From positions 124,001 through 188,000 of the IMG/VR virus record IMGVR_UViG_3300025030_000038: DNA of 64,000 bases. One strand, given 5' to 3'. Under the pieces are notes generated by a model, which worked only from the letters and a program-made list of their open reading frames with translations, did no database searches and was not told the origin of the DNA. Position numbers and translations under genes: made by a program. This DNA comes from a virus. Shown here piece after piece: positions 25,355 to 33,491 of this stretch (positions within the stretch are counted from its first letter, which is position 1; each line of letters opens with the position of its first letter).

Positions 25355-26397
25355 TCCACCTCAACGAAGGCGAGTCCATCGAAGTTCAGGGGTCTGGCAA
25401 GAAACCCTATGTGGTGAAGAATTCCGGGGGGGTGGTGAACTGCTCATGCCCCGCCTGGAAAAACCAAAGCCTACCCATCGACCAGCGGATTTGCAAGCAC
25501 ATAAAAGCCAACGTTTCTAATGGAGCTGCTGCCAGCGTCCACCAGAGTGGATCTGTGGTCAATGGAACAGCGCCCAAGACCCCAACTAAACCCAAGAACG
25601 TACCTCCATGTCTCTTAGCCCATACTTGGGACAGGGATGTAGATGTCTCTGGATGGTGGTCCAGCTACAAGCTAGATGGGGTCCGCGCATGGTGGGATGG
25701 GGAACGCTTCTGGAGCCGACTCGGGAATGAGTATTTTGCTCCCCAGTGGTTCAAGGACAAGATGCCAAAAGGGGTGGTCCTTGATGGTGAGTTGTTCGCT
25801 GGAAATGGGAGGTTCCAGAAGACTGTGAGCTATGTCAGGAAGGGAACCCCGGTAGACGCCGAGTGGGAAGAAATCCAGTTCATGGTCTTCGACATGCCCA
25901 ATCACCCAGGGCCCTTTGAGGATCGCTTGGACGCCATGGTCAAACTTCTTCGTGATGAGTTCATGGGCTACTATGTCCCTCGAAAAGGGGCCCTGGTCAA
26001 TCTCCTTGACCAATCTCCGGTCAAGGACAACAAACGTGCTTTGGAGTGGGACTTGGCTCTGGCTACGAAGTACGGATATGAGGGGATCATGCTCCGGCAG
26101 CCAGGGAGCCTCTATGAAGCTGGTCGTTCCCATACCCTCCTCAAGGTCAAGGACTTTTTTGACTGTGAGGTAACCGTCACCGGCTACAAGAAGGGCAAAG
26201 GGAAGCACAAGGACCGAGTGGGCTCCCTTGATGTGGTCATGGATAATGGCATTACCCTCAACGTGGGGACTGGGCTCTCAGACCATGAGCGGGAGAACCC
26301 ACCCTCAATCGGGTCCCGAGTGACCATCTCTTACCAGGAGCTTTCCAAGGACGGGGTTCCAAGATTTCCGGCCTACCTGAGGATATATCCGACATGA
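25351..26397 (+). CDS. ATP-dependent DNA ligase with SWIM zinc finger
   Basis: 348 aa. ATG 25351 overlaps the previous stop. Residues 31-50 form a SWIM finger (C31, C33, C48, H50). The nucleotidyltransferase core follows: motif I YKLDGVRA (adenylated Lys107), motif III LDGELFAG, motif IV EGIMLRQP, motif V LLKVKDFFD, then an OB fold ending PAYLRIYPT. It seals nicks in duplex DNA. The SWIM domain, usually a DNA- or protein-binding finger, replaces the helical DNA-binding domain seen in larger ligases. A short form, close to phage and bacterial LigD-like minimal ligases. Confidence 0.9.
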   Translation: MIHLNEGESIEVQGSGKKPYVVKNSGGVVNCSCPAWKNQSLPIDQRICKHIKANVSNGAAASVHQSGSVVNGTAPKTPTKPKNVPPCLLAHTWDRDVDVSGWWSSYKLDGVRAWWDGERFWSRLGNEYFAPQWFKDKMPKGVVLDGELFAGNGRFQKTVSYVRKGTPVDAEWEEIQFMVFDMPNHPGPFEDRLDAMVKLLRDEFMGYYVPRKGALVNLLDQSPVKDNKRALEWDLALATKYGYEGIMLRQPGSLYEAGRSHTLLKVKDFFDCEVTVTGYKKGKGKHKDRVGSLDVVMDNGITLNVGTGLSDHERENPPSIGSRVTISYQELSKDGVPRFPAYLRIYPT

Positions 26398-26921
26398 GAC
26401 TCTACAAAGGCATCTCTCGACTCCGATACCACCGTCTGTTCAACAAGTACAACATTGCCCTGCTCAAGTGGGCCGTGGCCCTGAAGCCCGGTGACCTGAT
26501 CAGCGGGTGCACCACATGGCCATTCAACACCATTGTCAAGAGCATTGAGATTGACCGAAACCAGCCCTGGCAGGGCAAGGGCAGTTTCGTCTCCGAGGTA
26601 GTCGTGCAGACTACAGACGGATACCAACACACCTGTCCTGGAGGGGGATGTGTGTCCCGACCCCTAACCCCCGAACAGGTCCGGGAGGTACTCCAGTGTA
26701 GGCACCTGACCGAACAGGCGTACATCGAGGGTCTTGACCGAGCCATCACTGAAGGTTGGCGTACCGCGGGGTGGAAGGTTCCACAGCTGGACCTGTACCA
26801 CCGCGCCCACGATGGCCGACCCGTGTGTGATGAGATGGGCCAGCGGCTACCTGACGACCTGAAGGCATACATCGAGGAAAATGACCGCTGGTACGCTGCC
26901 CAGCGGGCCAAAAATTCCTGA
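26394..26921 (+). CDS. hypothetical protein
   Basis: 175 aa, ATGA-coupled to the ligase. The pattern GDLISGCTTWPFNTIVKSIE, then TCPGGGC, looks like a compact beta domain, followed by helices rich in Arg. This arrangement (domain about motion in or out of a sheet) recalls hypothetical proteins of large phages. Function unknown; last gene before promoter 3. Confidence 0.6.
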   Translation: MRLYKGISRLRYHRLFNKYNIALLKWAVALKPGDLISGCTTWPFNTIVKSIEIDRNQPWQGKGSFVSEVVVQTTDGYQHTCPGGGCVSRPLTPEQVREVLQCRHLTEQAYIEGLDRAITEGWRTAGWKVPQLDLYHRAHDGRPVCDEMGQRLPDDLKAYIEENDRWYAAQRAKNS

Positions 26922-26936
26922 CGGGTATGATTTCGC

Positions 26937-26963
26937 TAAAAATGGCCTTTCTCGTGCCGATAG
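26937..26963 (+). promoter_or_regulatory. sigma-28 type promoter 3
   Basis: -35 TAAAAATG (26937-26944), 11-nt spacer, -10 GCCGATAG (26956-26963), upstream extension TGATTTCGC. Gene start 22 nt downstream. Confidence 0.85.
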
Positions 26964-26984
26964 GGTATTGAGAGTGAGACCAAC

Positions 26985-27215
26985 ATGAAGACCCAAGCAG
27001 TCTGCCACGTCTGTGGCTCAAATCCCTGCTACCTGATCTGCCCGATGCAGGACCCCTACGCGGGCAACCCCCTCGCCGAACACGAGGATCACGAGTTCAA
27101 CTCGCGGTATGACAACGTTCGGGAGATGTACGCTGGTACGGGCGACAACCTGGAAGAGGATCGGGACTTCGAGGCGGGTGAGGCGGAAGCCGAAATGGTC
27201 AACAATGCCGAGTGA
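26985..27215 (+). CDS. small zinc-knuckle acidic protein
   Basis: 76 aa, first gene after promoter 3. CHVCGSNPCYLIC gives a four-Cys knuckle, followed by a very acidic tail (NLEEDRDFEAGEAEAEM). Could be a DNA-mimic-like or adaptor peptide. Unknown. Confidence 0.6.
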   Translation: MKTQAVCHVCGSNPCYLICPMQDPYAGNPLAEHEDHEFNSRYDNVREMYAGTGDNLEEDRDFEAGEAEAEMVNNAE

Positions 27216-27234
27216 TTCCCGAAGGATTTCAGCC

Positions 27235-27450
27235 ATGAGCAAGCCCCAAGATACCGTCGAGTCCCTGTCCCTTGAGATGGCCAAGGCATTCGACTACTAC
27301 GATGCCAAGACCCATGCTAGGTCCCTACGGGACGATATCAACTACGGGTCACGGGTAACCTGGAGTGAGAGGCCGGACGGATGGGGGGACCTTGGGCGCC
27401 GGATCAACCTCGTGGTCCGGGCCGGTCAGGCAGCGAAGAGGAAGACATAA
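27235..27450 (+). CDS. stand-alone ESLA-module protein
   Basis: 71 aa consisting almost only of one module seen repeatedly in the giant proteins: DTVESLSLEMAKA at residues 6-18, a central helix with DDI, a Trp, and a closing GDLGRRINLVV helix. Compare DTVESLANEMVKA in protein A. It shows the module folds by itself and may compete with or assemble onto the giants (inference). One-base overlap with the next ATG. Confidence 0.7.
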   Translation: MSKPQDTVESLSLEMAKAFDYYDAKTHARSLRDDINYGSRVTWSERPDGWGDLGRRINLVVRAGQAAKRKT

Positions 27451-27755
27451 TGTATGCCCCCAACACACCTGTGGTTGCCAGATGTACCTTCCAACAGGAG
27501 GGTGTGGTTGTCAACCATGGTGCTACTGGGGTCATCACCGGGGAGACCTGGACGCAGCAAACCACCACGGGTGCCTTCGGGGTCACTACGGAGTCCACGT
27601 CAGGTGTGGTCACGGTATGCTGGAGGGTGGGGAAACCGCGCCTCAAGGATCTCCACACCACCCACCCGATCGGTCGGGACGGGTTCCAAATGAGTTCCCA
27701 GGTTCAGGTCCGGGACACTTGGCGTGAGGTCAAGTGGTCCGACGGGCGTAAGTAA
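27450..27755 (+). CDS. hypothetical beta-rich protein
   Basis: 101 aa. SH3-like text with repeated Thr/Val (GVVVNHGATGVITGETWTQQ), a basic patch and acidic ends. Similar in style to the KOW/SH3-like proteins at 35707 and 42950. Not recognised. Confidence 0.55.
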   Translation: MYAPNTPVVARCTFQQEGVVVNHGATGVITGETWTQQTTTGAFGVTTESTSGVVTVCWRVGKPRLKDLHTTHPIGRDGFQMSSQVQVRDTWREVKWSDGRK

Positions 27756-27769
27756 ACAGGAGATTGACC

Positions 27770-27979
27770 ATGAAGAAGACCGACGTCGTCAATGTCATTG
27801 TGGTCCTTGTGGGGTTCCTGATGTTCCTGACGGGGTGGCCTATGCTGGCCTGGATGACGAGTCCCTGGACTCTGGCCTACCTGATTGTGGGCTGGGCACT
27901 GGGAGGATTCGGAAGTCTCATTGGCCTGTGCCGACTTGGAGAAGAACGCCACCAGCAATGGCTCAAAAGAAAAGAATGA
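27770..27979 (+). CDS. two-span membrane protein
   Basis: 69 aa, RBS CAGGAG. Two hydrophobic helices (VNVIVVLVGFLMFLTGW and WTLAYLIVGWALGGFGSLIG) with charged ends (MKKTD; RHQQWLKRKE). Topology fits a small holin-like or envelope protein, but no lysis partner was recognised. Confidence 0.6.
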   Translation: MKKTDVVNVIVVLVGFLMFLTGWPMLAWMTSPWTLAYLIVGWALGGFGSLIGLCRLGEERHQQWLKRKE

Positions 27980-28182
27980 CCCCGCTGGACAAGGCCATCA
28001 AACTCCGCCGACAGGCTGCCCACCTGTGTGAGCTGGCTCTGGCCGGGATCAAACCTATGGAAGGGTTTCGTCGTCTGGACGCCCAGGCTACCGCGGCATA
28101 CCTTGAACTGGAGCCTGACGATGCCCGGACATTCATCCGACGATGCAGAATGGAACTGCTGACAACAAAGGGTGCCAAATGA
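27958..28182 (+). CDS. small helical protein
   Basis: 74 aa, start overlapping the membrane gene by 22 nt. Basic N terminus (MAQKKRM), then helices (LDKAIKLRRQAAHLCELAL). ATGA overlap with the next gene. Possibly DNA-binding; unproven. Confidence 0.5.
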   Translation: MAQKKRMTPLDKAIKLRRQAAHLCELALAGIKPMEGFRRLDAQATAAYLELEPDDARTFIRRCRMELLTTKGAK

Positions 28183-28793
28183 ACTTGAAGGAACTTGCAG
28201 ACCAGTTGCGAACGATGATTGAGTCCCTGAACCGTGGGGACCCCAATGACGACCCCGATGATGCAACCCAGGCATCCCTTCGGGCAGTTGCCATGGCTGC
28301 ACTCCGGCTCTCCACCCCCTACCCGGGTGTCCAACTCATTGGCAAAATCGAGTGGTGGGATGGCTGTAACTGCCATGGCTCTGATATGCACACGGAACTT
28401 GAATGGGAGACCCTTGAGGAGATGGGTCGCGCCATTGCCTCCCATGGCCATGGGGAAGTCTCAGACCTTCAGGATGTTAAGTGGTCAATTCCCCTCAGTG
28501 AAAACGAGCGGAGCACCCTATTTGAAGCCTTTGAGCGGGGTCAAAAACAAACGGCGACCCGGAAGGTGCTCAGGGATGCCCTGGAAAAAGCCAACAAGGA
28601 ACATGGGTCCGCTGTCATGGCCATGACCCGTATCTCCAAAGAGATTCAAGATGGCCGGTCGGACTTCAATGATGTGGCTCTGGCCAGAAAACTGGGGGAA
28701 CTCACCATCGCTGATACCCTGGTAATCGCCTGTGCGGCCCGTAGGCATGAGGCTGAGAAGGCTCTGGTACGTCTCGAACAGGAGGTCGATTGA
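28179..28793 (+). CDS. hypothetical protein
   Basis: 204 aa. Start at ATGA overlap. Helical N terminus, an HGSDMHTELEW segment in the middle, then a long helical C terminus with Leu heptads (ADTLVIACAARRHEAEKALV). Its 3' end carries a strong AGGAGGT RBS for the next gene. Confidence 0.6.
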   Translation: MNLKELADQLRTMIESLNRGDPNDDPDDATQASLRAVAMAALRLSTPYPGVQLIGKIEWWDGCNCHGSDMHTELEWETLEEMGRAIASHGHGEVSDLQDVKWSIPLSENERSTLFEAFERGQKQTATRKVLRDALEKANKEHGSAVMAMTRISKEIQDGRSDFNDVALARKLGELTIADTLVIACAARRHEAEKALVRLEQEVD

Positions 28794-28820
28794 TGCCCTA
28801 CCGATTCCCCCCTAGAGACT

Positions 28821-29504
28821 TTGCCGGTCAAGCTCAGTTTCCTTGACCATCTTCGGTGTCACAAGCTGGGATGGCACAAGTACCAGACCACTCCGATGCC
28901 ATGGGTCATGCGGGCCGGTATGACCGACCAAGAGGTTCTGTGGGAATGTTGGTCCGCCAAATGTGAGCGGTGTGGCAAGCCCATTGCCATGAAAAACTGG
29001 TATGCACAAGCATCCTTTTCCGATTTGAAACAGGGCGACTTCGCACCCACCAACGCATGCAGGTGTATAATGACCAAATCCAAGACCACCAACGTCAAGC
29101 CAAACAACGCCCGTGACCCACTCATGCGGGAACTCAAGAAGCTCTACATGTCCCTCGAAGAGGACTCTCGTATGGGGGAAGAGGACCTCCGTGACATGTA
29201 CCGAGAGGATGCCAAGGATACCAAAATAGTCTATGAGCTGCTCCTACAGGGCAAGTATGGCGAAGCCCACCGGTTCTGGGGGCACATGGACACGGCTCCT
29301 CGGGATTCCCTCCCGGAAGGGATTCGGTGGGCCATGCGGGCTGCGGAGTCTGCAAAGATCGAATTCAGCAACAAGCCACCTACTCATGTGTACCGGGTGA
29401 TCCAGCAAGCGGTTTTGGAGGAGAAGATCCGAGACCTTGAGAAGACCTTGGCTGTGACCCGTGCCGAATATCGCAAGTACGGTGGTAGGATCCCACACAA
29501 GTGA
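28821..29504 (+). CDS. hypothetical protein; true start probably 28793
   Basis: 227 aa from TTG 28821. However, ATG 28793 has a near-perfect RBS (AGGAGGT) and stop/start coupling; its frame closes after 17 codons. Removing one C from the six-C run at about 28806 would join MPYRFPLETL to this frame. N-terminal zinc-like sites (LRCHKLGWHKY, CWSAKCERCGK); the rest is helical and charged. Function unknown. Confidence 0.6.
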   Translation: MPVKLSFLDHLRCHKLGWHKYQTTPMPWVMRAGMTDQEVLWECWSAKCERCGKPIAMKNWYAQASFSDLKQGDFAPTNACRCIMTKSKTTNVKPNNARDPLMRELKKLYMSLEEDSRMGEEDLRDMYREDAKDTKIVYELLLQGKYGEAHRFWGHMDTAPRDSLPEGIRWAMRAAESAKIEFSNKPPTHVYRVIQQAVLEEKIRDLEKTLAVTRAEYRKYGGRIPHK

Positions 29505-29713
29505 AGTTCTCTCGAATCGTTGAGGAGACGAGACGTGGGTTCCAGTACAGGTATCCAGCTCATTGCATTCTCTTTTTCGTCCTCAACTACATCCACCAGC
29601 CCAAAGCAACGTGGTTCAAGTACTATGCCTGGGTCAAGGACCTGGACAGGTTACACAAACGTCCTCGCCGTGGGTACATCCCCTGCCCTATTTGTGCCCT
29701 GCTAGGCACTTGA
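29501..29713 (+). CDS. small basic aromatic protein
   Basis: 70 aa, GTG overlapping the previous stop. Basic with a hydrophobic patch (HCILFFVLNYIH) and a terminal CPICALL. Function unknown. Confidence 0.5.
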   Translation: MKFSRIVEETRRGFQYRYPAHCILFFVLNYIHQPKATWFKYYAWVKDLDRLHKRPRRGYIPCPICALLGT

Positions 29714-29736
29714 AAGGGTAATGTCTGGCATCCAAG

Positions 29737-30255
29737 ATGACGACTCAGACGCTTGTGTACCGAGACGATGTGACCCGCTACTTCCTGGACACCGAGTTCA
29801 TGGAGGACGGCAAGACCATTGACCTGATATCCATTGGTCTAGTCTGCGAAGATGGTCGTGAGTATTATGCGATCAATCAAGAGGCCAAGCTCCACAAGGC
29901 CAACCCGTGGGTCAGGCAGAATGTCCTACCACAACTGCCCAAGCACGGGGACCCAATGTGGAAGTCCAAGGCCACCATTGCTGCTGAGGTGCTGTTGTTC
30001 CTAACTCCCCTCCACAAGTACCAGCCAGAACTTTGGGCCTATTATGCGGATTACGATTGGGTAGTGTTCTGCCAGCTCTACGGTCGGATGATCGACCTAC
30101 CGTCCAAACTCCCCATGTATTGCATGGACCTGAAACAACATTCGGTCATGCTTGGGAGCCCTACTCATCCCACCCAGCCAGCCGACAAAGCCCATGATGC
30201 CTTGGAGGATGCCCGGTGGAACGCTAGCCTTTTCAAGTTCCTCAAGGCCCCATGA
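29737..30255 (+). CDS. 3'-5' exoribonuclease, Rv2179c-like DEDDh family
   Basis: 172 aa. RNase T-superfamily motifs: FLDTEF (Asp18, Glu20) with DLISIGLVCEDGREYYAINQ, the second acidic motif YADYDWVVFCQLYG, and HDALEDARWNASL as motif III with the general-base His. Length equals stand-alone members of the Rv2179c-like family (about 170 aa). Likely trims RNA 3' ends. Coupled to the membrane gene after it by ATGA. Confidence 0.82.
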   Translation: MTTQTLVYRDDVTRYFLDTEFMEDGKTIDLISIGLVCEDGREYYAINQEAKLHKANPWVRQNVLPQLPKHGDPMWKSKATIAAEVLLFLTPLHKYQPELWAYYADYDWVVFCQLYGRMIDLPSKLPMYCMDLKQHSVMLGSPTHPTQPADKAHDALEDARWNASLFKFLKAP

Positions 30256-30491
30256 ACCGACTGCCCTATTTGGCTCTCATGTTGAGTGTCCCCATCCTAC
30301 TAGCGGCGTGGGTATACAACAGGTCCCAGTGGCTCAGTTCCGTGTATCTCATGTTTGCCGCATGGGACGTATACTACATCTGGCAACAACTCCGAATTGA
30401 CAAGGCCCGTGATCTTGAGGCAAATCGCGCCCGTTGGCGAGCGGCCAACAAGGCACTAGAACACGAGCGGGAAGATGCTTCGAAAGAGTAA
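30252..30491 (+). CDS. two-span membrane protein
   Basis: 79 aa, ATGA-coupled. Two hydrophobic helices (LPYLALMLSVPILLAAWVY; SSVYLMFAAWDVYYIW) and a charged helical tail. Same layout as the gene at 30500. Unknown. Confidence 0.6.
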   Translation: MNRLPYLALMLSVPILLAAWVYNRSQWLSSVYLMFAAWDVYYIWQQLRIDKARDLEANRARWRAANKALEHEREDASKE

Positions 30492-30499
30492 CACGGTCC

Positions 30500-30676
30500 A
30501 TGAAAAAGCGACACGATTGGAACTCCTTCCTAGCAGGACTGAATACTTGGGCAGCCATCCACAGCTTTCAGCAGCACCATATGTGGTGGGTGGGCTTCAG
30601 TGTCGGGATTGCCGTGTGGTGTGCCCTGGACGCTATTAGCAATGCCCTCATGGCCTCACATGGCAAGGATACCTGA
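30500..30676 (+). CDS. small membrane protein
   Basis: 58 aa. Basic N terminus (MKKRHDW) and a hydrophobic helix (MWWVGFSVGIAVWCALDAI). Eight nt after the previous gene. No family. Confidence 0.55.
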   Translation: MKKRHDWNSFLAGLNTWAAIHSFQQHHMWWVGFSVGIAVWCALDAISNALMASHGKDT

Positions 30677-30679
30677 CCA

Positions 30680-31147
30680 ATGGCCACACTCGATGATTGC
30701 CTCCAGCTAATGAAGTCCATGGGCATGTTCGACAGGATCCTAGTCTGTCCGGCCGAATCCTGTGTAGGCATTTACATCCGTACCGAGACAAGTAACCAAA
30801 CCGTCATACGCCAAGGGGTCCCTTTGCACGCCACGGCCCCAACTGCGGAAGATGCAATGGCTGAACTACACAAATTGCTGGTCCGTGCTATAGAGAAACA
30901 AGCATCCGAGCTCCAAGACAAAACCGACAAGCTATGGAGGGCGGTCGGCCGAACCCCTTTCAAAGTAGGCGACCGAGTCCGACTCAAGGGGGCCCAATCC
31001 GGTGGTGTCATCACTGACCTCCCCAAGATCGCCACAATCACCTACTCACAAGGATCCGACAAAGGTGGGACTGTACGGGTCGCCTTAGAAGACCTGGAAG
31101 AAGACACCAGTCCCATGCCCACAGACCTTCCCTTTGGTGACATATGA
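30680..31147 (+). CDS. coiled-coil plus SH3/KOW-like protein (paralogue family)
   Basis: 155 aa. Residues 1-95 match an N-terminal domain shared with the proteins at 45328, 46307 and 51525: L-D-x-C-x-x-L-M-x-x-x-G, a beta sheet, TAEDAMAELHKLLVRAIEKQ and a short coiled coil. From about 97 comes an SH3/KOW-like unit (FKVGDRVRLKGAQSGG). Function unknown; KOW-like units often bind RNA or ribosomal partners. Confidence 0.65.
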   Translation: MATLDDCLQLMKSMGMFDRILVCPAESCVGIYIRTETSNQTVIRQGVPLHATAPTAEDAMAELHKLLVRAIEKQASELQDKTDKLWRAVGRTPFKVGDRVRLKGAQSGGVITDLPKIATITYSQGSDKGGTVRVALEDLEEDTSPMPTDLPFGDI

Positions 31148-31215
31148 CCGCCCTAATTGGTGGGTTCATGTTCATGGTCGTTATTGCCTACCTGATTGAT
31201 GACTGGTTCCAATAG
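31144..31215 (+). CDS. 23-aa membrane peptide
   Basis: ATGA-coupled mini-gene, almost wholly one transmembrane helix (GGFMFMVVIAYLIDDW). Too short for routine gene calling. The hydrophobicity and coupling favour a real peptide. The sigma-70 promoter begins 10 nt after the stop. Confidence 0.45.
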   Translation: MTALIGGFMFMVVIAYLIDDWFQ

Positions 31216-31225
31216 CCCCAATGCC

Positions 31226-31253
31226 TTGACAGGCCCCAAGCCTGTGCTATATT
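31226..31253 (+). promoter_or_regulatory. sigma-70 promoter of the sigma-factor gene
   Basis: Perfect -35 TTGACA (31226-31231), 16-nt spacer, -10 TATATT (31248-31253). It lies 31 nt before the sigma-like gene, so this gene can be read by the host housekeeping polymerase. The only clear sigma-70 promoter noticed in the window. Confidence 0.75.
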
Positions 31254-31284
31254 CCCCAATCCCCGCCGTTTCCAGGAGTGTGCT

Positions 31285-32019
31285 ATGCCAGAACCAATCG
31301 AGCTTTCCACGGTAGAACCAATCTGGACCACTTGGGCGGGTGAAGCAAGAAGCCAAAGCCGGTATGTCTACCGTCCCGTTCGATACATTCGACATACTCA
31401 GCGCCGGGTCCGGGTCCTACCAGGGAATCCATCTCTGCCCTTGCGAGTCATGCTGAAGGAACTCTCAACCGACCGTAACATGCGCCCAAATGGTGGCCTC
31501 AATGGCAGCCCCCTCGGTATCGATTTAGAGCTTCGCGGACACGAGGTGAGGAAGCTGATCTATGCGGGGGGTGGGTTCACATCTGTGCTGGCCAAAGAGG
31601 GTATAGATATCGAGGACTTCATCCAGGAACTGTTCCGAGCCATACTTGTGAGGAATAGGGGCACATGTAGGTGGGACCATAAGAAGTCCTCTATGGGGCA
31701 CATGGTGCATTTAATTGCTAGGTGTGTCATCTCCAATATGCTTCGCCGGGACCGTCGGCGCACGTCAATTGAGAGTCTAACAGAAAATGGCGATGCCCCG
31801 GAGTTGCTCGTGGGAACTGATGATGAGGAAGTTATCCTTCAACGTGAAGATCTGCTCACGCGTGCCTTCCCCATGGAGGAGGAACAACAGCGTGCAGGCA
31901 GGTTCCTAATGCTCCTGGAGGCAGGCTACAGCCGTCGAGATGCCCTGGAAACCCTGGAGGAGTCAGCTACTTGGGGGGACGGGGTGATCCGGAAGCTTCG
32001 GGAAAAATTCCGAGAGTAG
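31285..32019 (+). CDS. sigma-70-family-like factor
   Basis: 244 aa, RBS CCAGGAG. Residues about 107-160 look like sigma region 2: EDFIQELFRAIL (2.2 helix), then WDHKKSSMGHMVHLIARCVI and LRRDRRR (2.3/2.4). The C-terminal LEAGYSRRDALETLEESATW is a poor but possible region 4 helix-turn-helix. The first 100 residues are basic and unrecognised. It would direct RNA polymerase to phage promoters; the eight sigma-28 type sites are candidate targets, although host FliA could also use them. Transcribed from the sigma-70 promoter just upstream. Confidence 0.7.
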   Translation: MPEPIELSTVEPIWTTWAGEARSQSRYVYRPVRYIRHTQRRVRVLPGNPSLPLRVMLKELSTDRNMRPNGGLNGSPLGIDLELRGHEVRKLIYAGGGFTSVLAKEGIDIEDFIQELFRAILVRNRGTCRWDHKKSSMGHMVHLIARCVISNMLRRDRRRTSIESLTENGDAPELLVGTDDEEVILQREDLLTRAFPMEEEQQRAGRFLMLLEAGYSRRDALETLEESATWGDGVIRKLREKFRE

Positions 32020-32031
32020 GTAACGGGGGAA

Positions 32032-32055
32032 CATGCCCGTGGTATAGTGGGCATG
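32032..32055. repeat. short inverted repeat over the HNH-gene start
   Basis: CATGCCC (32032-32038) and GGGCATG (32049-32055) are perfect 7-bp arms with a 10-nt loop; the ATG at 32053 is in the right arm. As RNA it would hide the start codon; as DNA it could be an operator. Confidence 0.4.
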
Positions 32056-33372
32056 CCCACCGAAAAGACATGTACCAAGTGTGGGGCTACAAAGCCCACC
32101 AATGAATTCTACGCAGACCCAACCTCACGAGATGGATACAAGACCCACTGCAAGGTTTGTGTACGAGTTAGATCCAAGTCCTGGCGGGAGGACCATCCAG
32201 AAGAGGTAGCTGCCAGGGGCAAGCTACGATATGAGGTAGACATCTCTCAGGAGGGGTCCAAGTGTTGTGCTGCCTGTGGAAGGATAGATGTTGAGTTCTA
32301 CCGGGACTCAACCAAACTGGGAGGACTGGACGTCTACTGTAAGGCATGCAAAAAGACCAAGCGAGATGCTAGGCTCGAAAAGCTCAAAACGGAAGCCCCT
32401 GAGGAGGCGGAAGCCCTCAAAGCTAGAAACCTAGACAACAACAGGGCTTGGAGGAAGAATAATGCCACTCGGGACCAAGCTGCAAGAAGAGCCTGGAGGG
32501 AAAAGAATTCCGAGAAATTGGCCGCCCAACATGTGGCTTGGGTAGAGGCAAACCCTGAGAAGTATGAAGAACTTCAGGAGAGAAAAAAGATCAAGGACAA
32601 GGCCAAAAGGGCTGCCCGTAGAACGGAACGGGAGGCAGACCACATTGCCAATCCACCCACCCCCAAGCCCCCACCCACCGAAAAGGTATGCCTGGGGTGT
32701 CACCTACTGAAGCCAATTGCGGCTTTTGGAAAACACAGTGAGAAGGGGCACACGGCCAGATGCCGGGCTTGCCTCAATGCCGCCCGTAACCCAGACCCAA
32801 CCATTGTCGAGGCAATGGCCCAACGGAAGGCCTTGCGGGCATTAGGTATGAAGATGTGTAATGGATGTGGGGTCCAGAAACCCCTTGAAGAGTTCTCACC
32901 AGACGCCAGATCCAATAAGAGGCAGCCACGCTGTAAGGAATGTGCCATTGCGTGGCAGAAAAAATACCGGGATACTCCCATTGGGGCGGCTAGGTCTAAG
33001 GCAGTCGGAGAAGCTTGGCGTGCTGCCCACCCGGATGAAATCAAGGCCATGGGCATTGCCTATCGGAAAGCCAACCCAGAGAAGATAGCGGCCCACAACA
33101 CACGACGCATGGCCCGACTCAACGATGTGGAGGACACCCTCACCCCAGATGAAGTCAAACTGATCCTCAAGGAATCGAAGGCGTCTGGGGACCTGTGCAC
33201 CTACTGTGGCAAACCGTGTGGTAAGAGGGTCACCCTGGACCACATTTTCCCCCTTGCCAAGGGTGGCCCCAACACCGCTGAGAACCTCACTGTGGCTTGC
33301 AAGTCTGCAATTCCAAGAAGCATGCCCGGTCTGTCCTCACGATGGTATCTCCGACCTGTCTCCTCATCGTAG
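32053..33372 (+). CDS. HNH endonuclease with four zinc repeats, frame jump near the C terminus
   Basis: 439 aa as read (ATG 32053; GTG 32047 possible). Four zinc repeats of the form C-x-x-C...F...C-x-x-C: CTKCGATKPTNEFY, CAACGRIDVEFY, CLGCHLLKPIAAF and CNGCGVQKPLEEF. They are separated by highly basic helices. The C terminus is an HNH core, CTYCGKPCGKRVTLDHIFPL then NLTVACKS. The expected CNSKKHAR follows in the -1 frame (from 33309), which continues to TGA 33435-33437 just before promoter 4. One missing base near 33306 restores it. Probably a DNA-nicking homing-type or phage endonuclease. Confidence 0.75.
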   Translation: MPTEKTCTKCGATKPTNEFYADPTSRDGYKTHCKVCVRVRSKSWREDHPEEVAARGKLRYEVDISQEGSKCCAACGRIDVEFYRDSTKLGGLDVYCKACKKTKRDARLEKLKTEAPEEAEALKARNLDNNRAWRKNNATRDQAARRAWREKNSEKLAAQHVAWVEANPEKYEELQERKKIKDKAKRAARRTEREADHIANPPTPKPPPTEKVCLGCHLLKPIAAFGKHSEKGHTARCRACLNAARNPDPTIVEAMAQRKALRALGMKMCNGCGVQKPLEEFSPDARSNKRQPRCKECAIAWQKKYRDTPIGAARSKAVGEAWRAAHPDEIKAMGIAYRKANPEKIAAHNTRRMARLNDVEDTLTPDEVKLILKESKASGDLCTYCGKPCGKRVTLDHIFPLAKGGPNTAENLTVACKSAIPRSMPGLSSRWYLRPVSSS

Positions 33373-33446
33373 CTTTTCAGACGGGCGACCCTGACATCAT
33401 ACGTATGGTCATGTACCCGGAAAATGACCCCGAGTGACGATTTCCC

Positions 33447-33473
33447 TAAACGTTGCCCATCCTGTGCCGATAG
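33447..33473 (+). promoter_or_regulatory. sigma-28 type promoter 4
   Basis: -35 TAAACGTT (33447-33454), 11-nt spacer, -10 GCCGATAG (33466-33473). Extension CGATTTCCC upstream. GTGAGGA after the -10 doubles as RBS for the ATG at 33492. Confidence 0.85.
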
Positions 33474-33491
33474 GGTTGTGAGGACAGGAAC

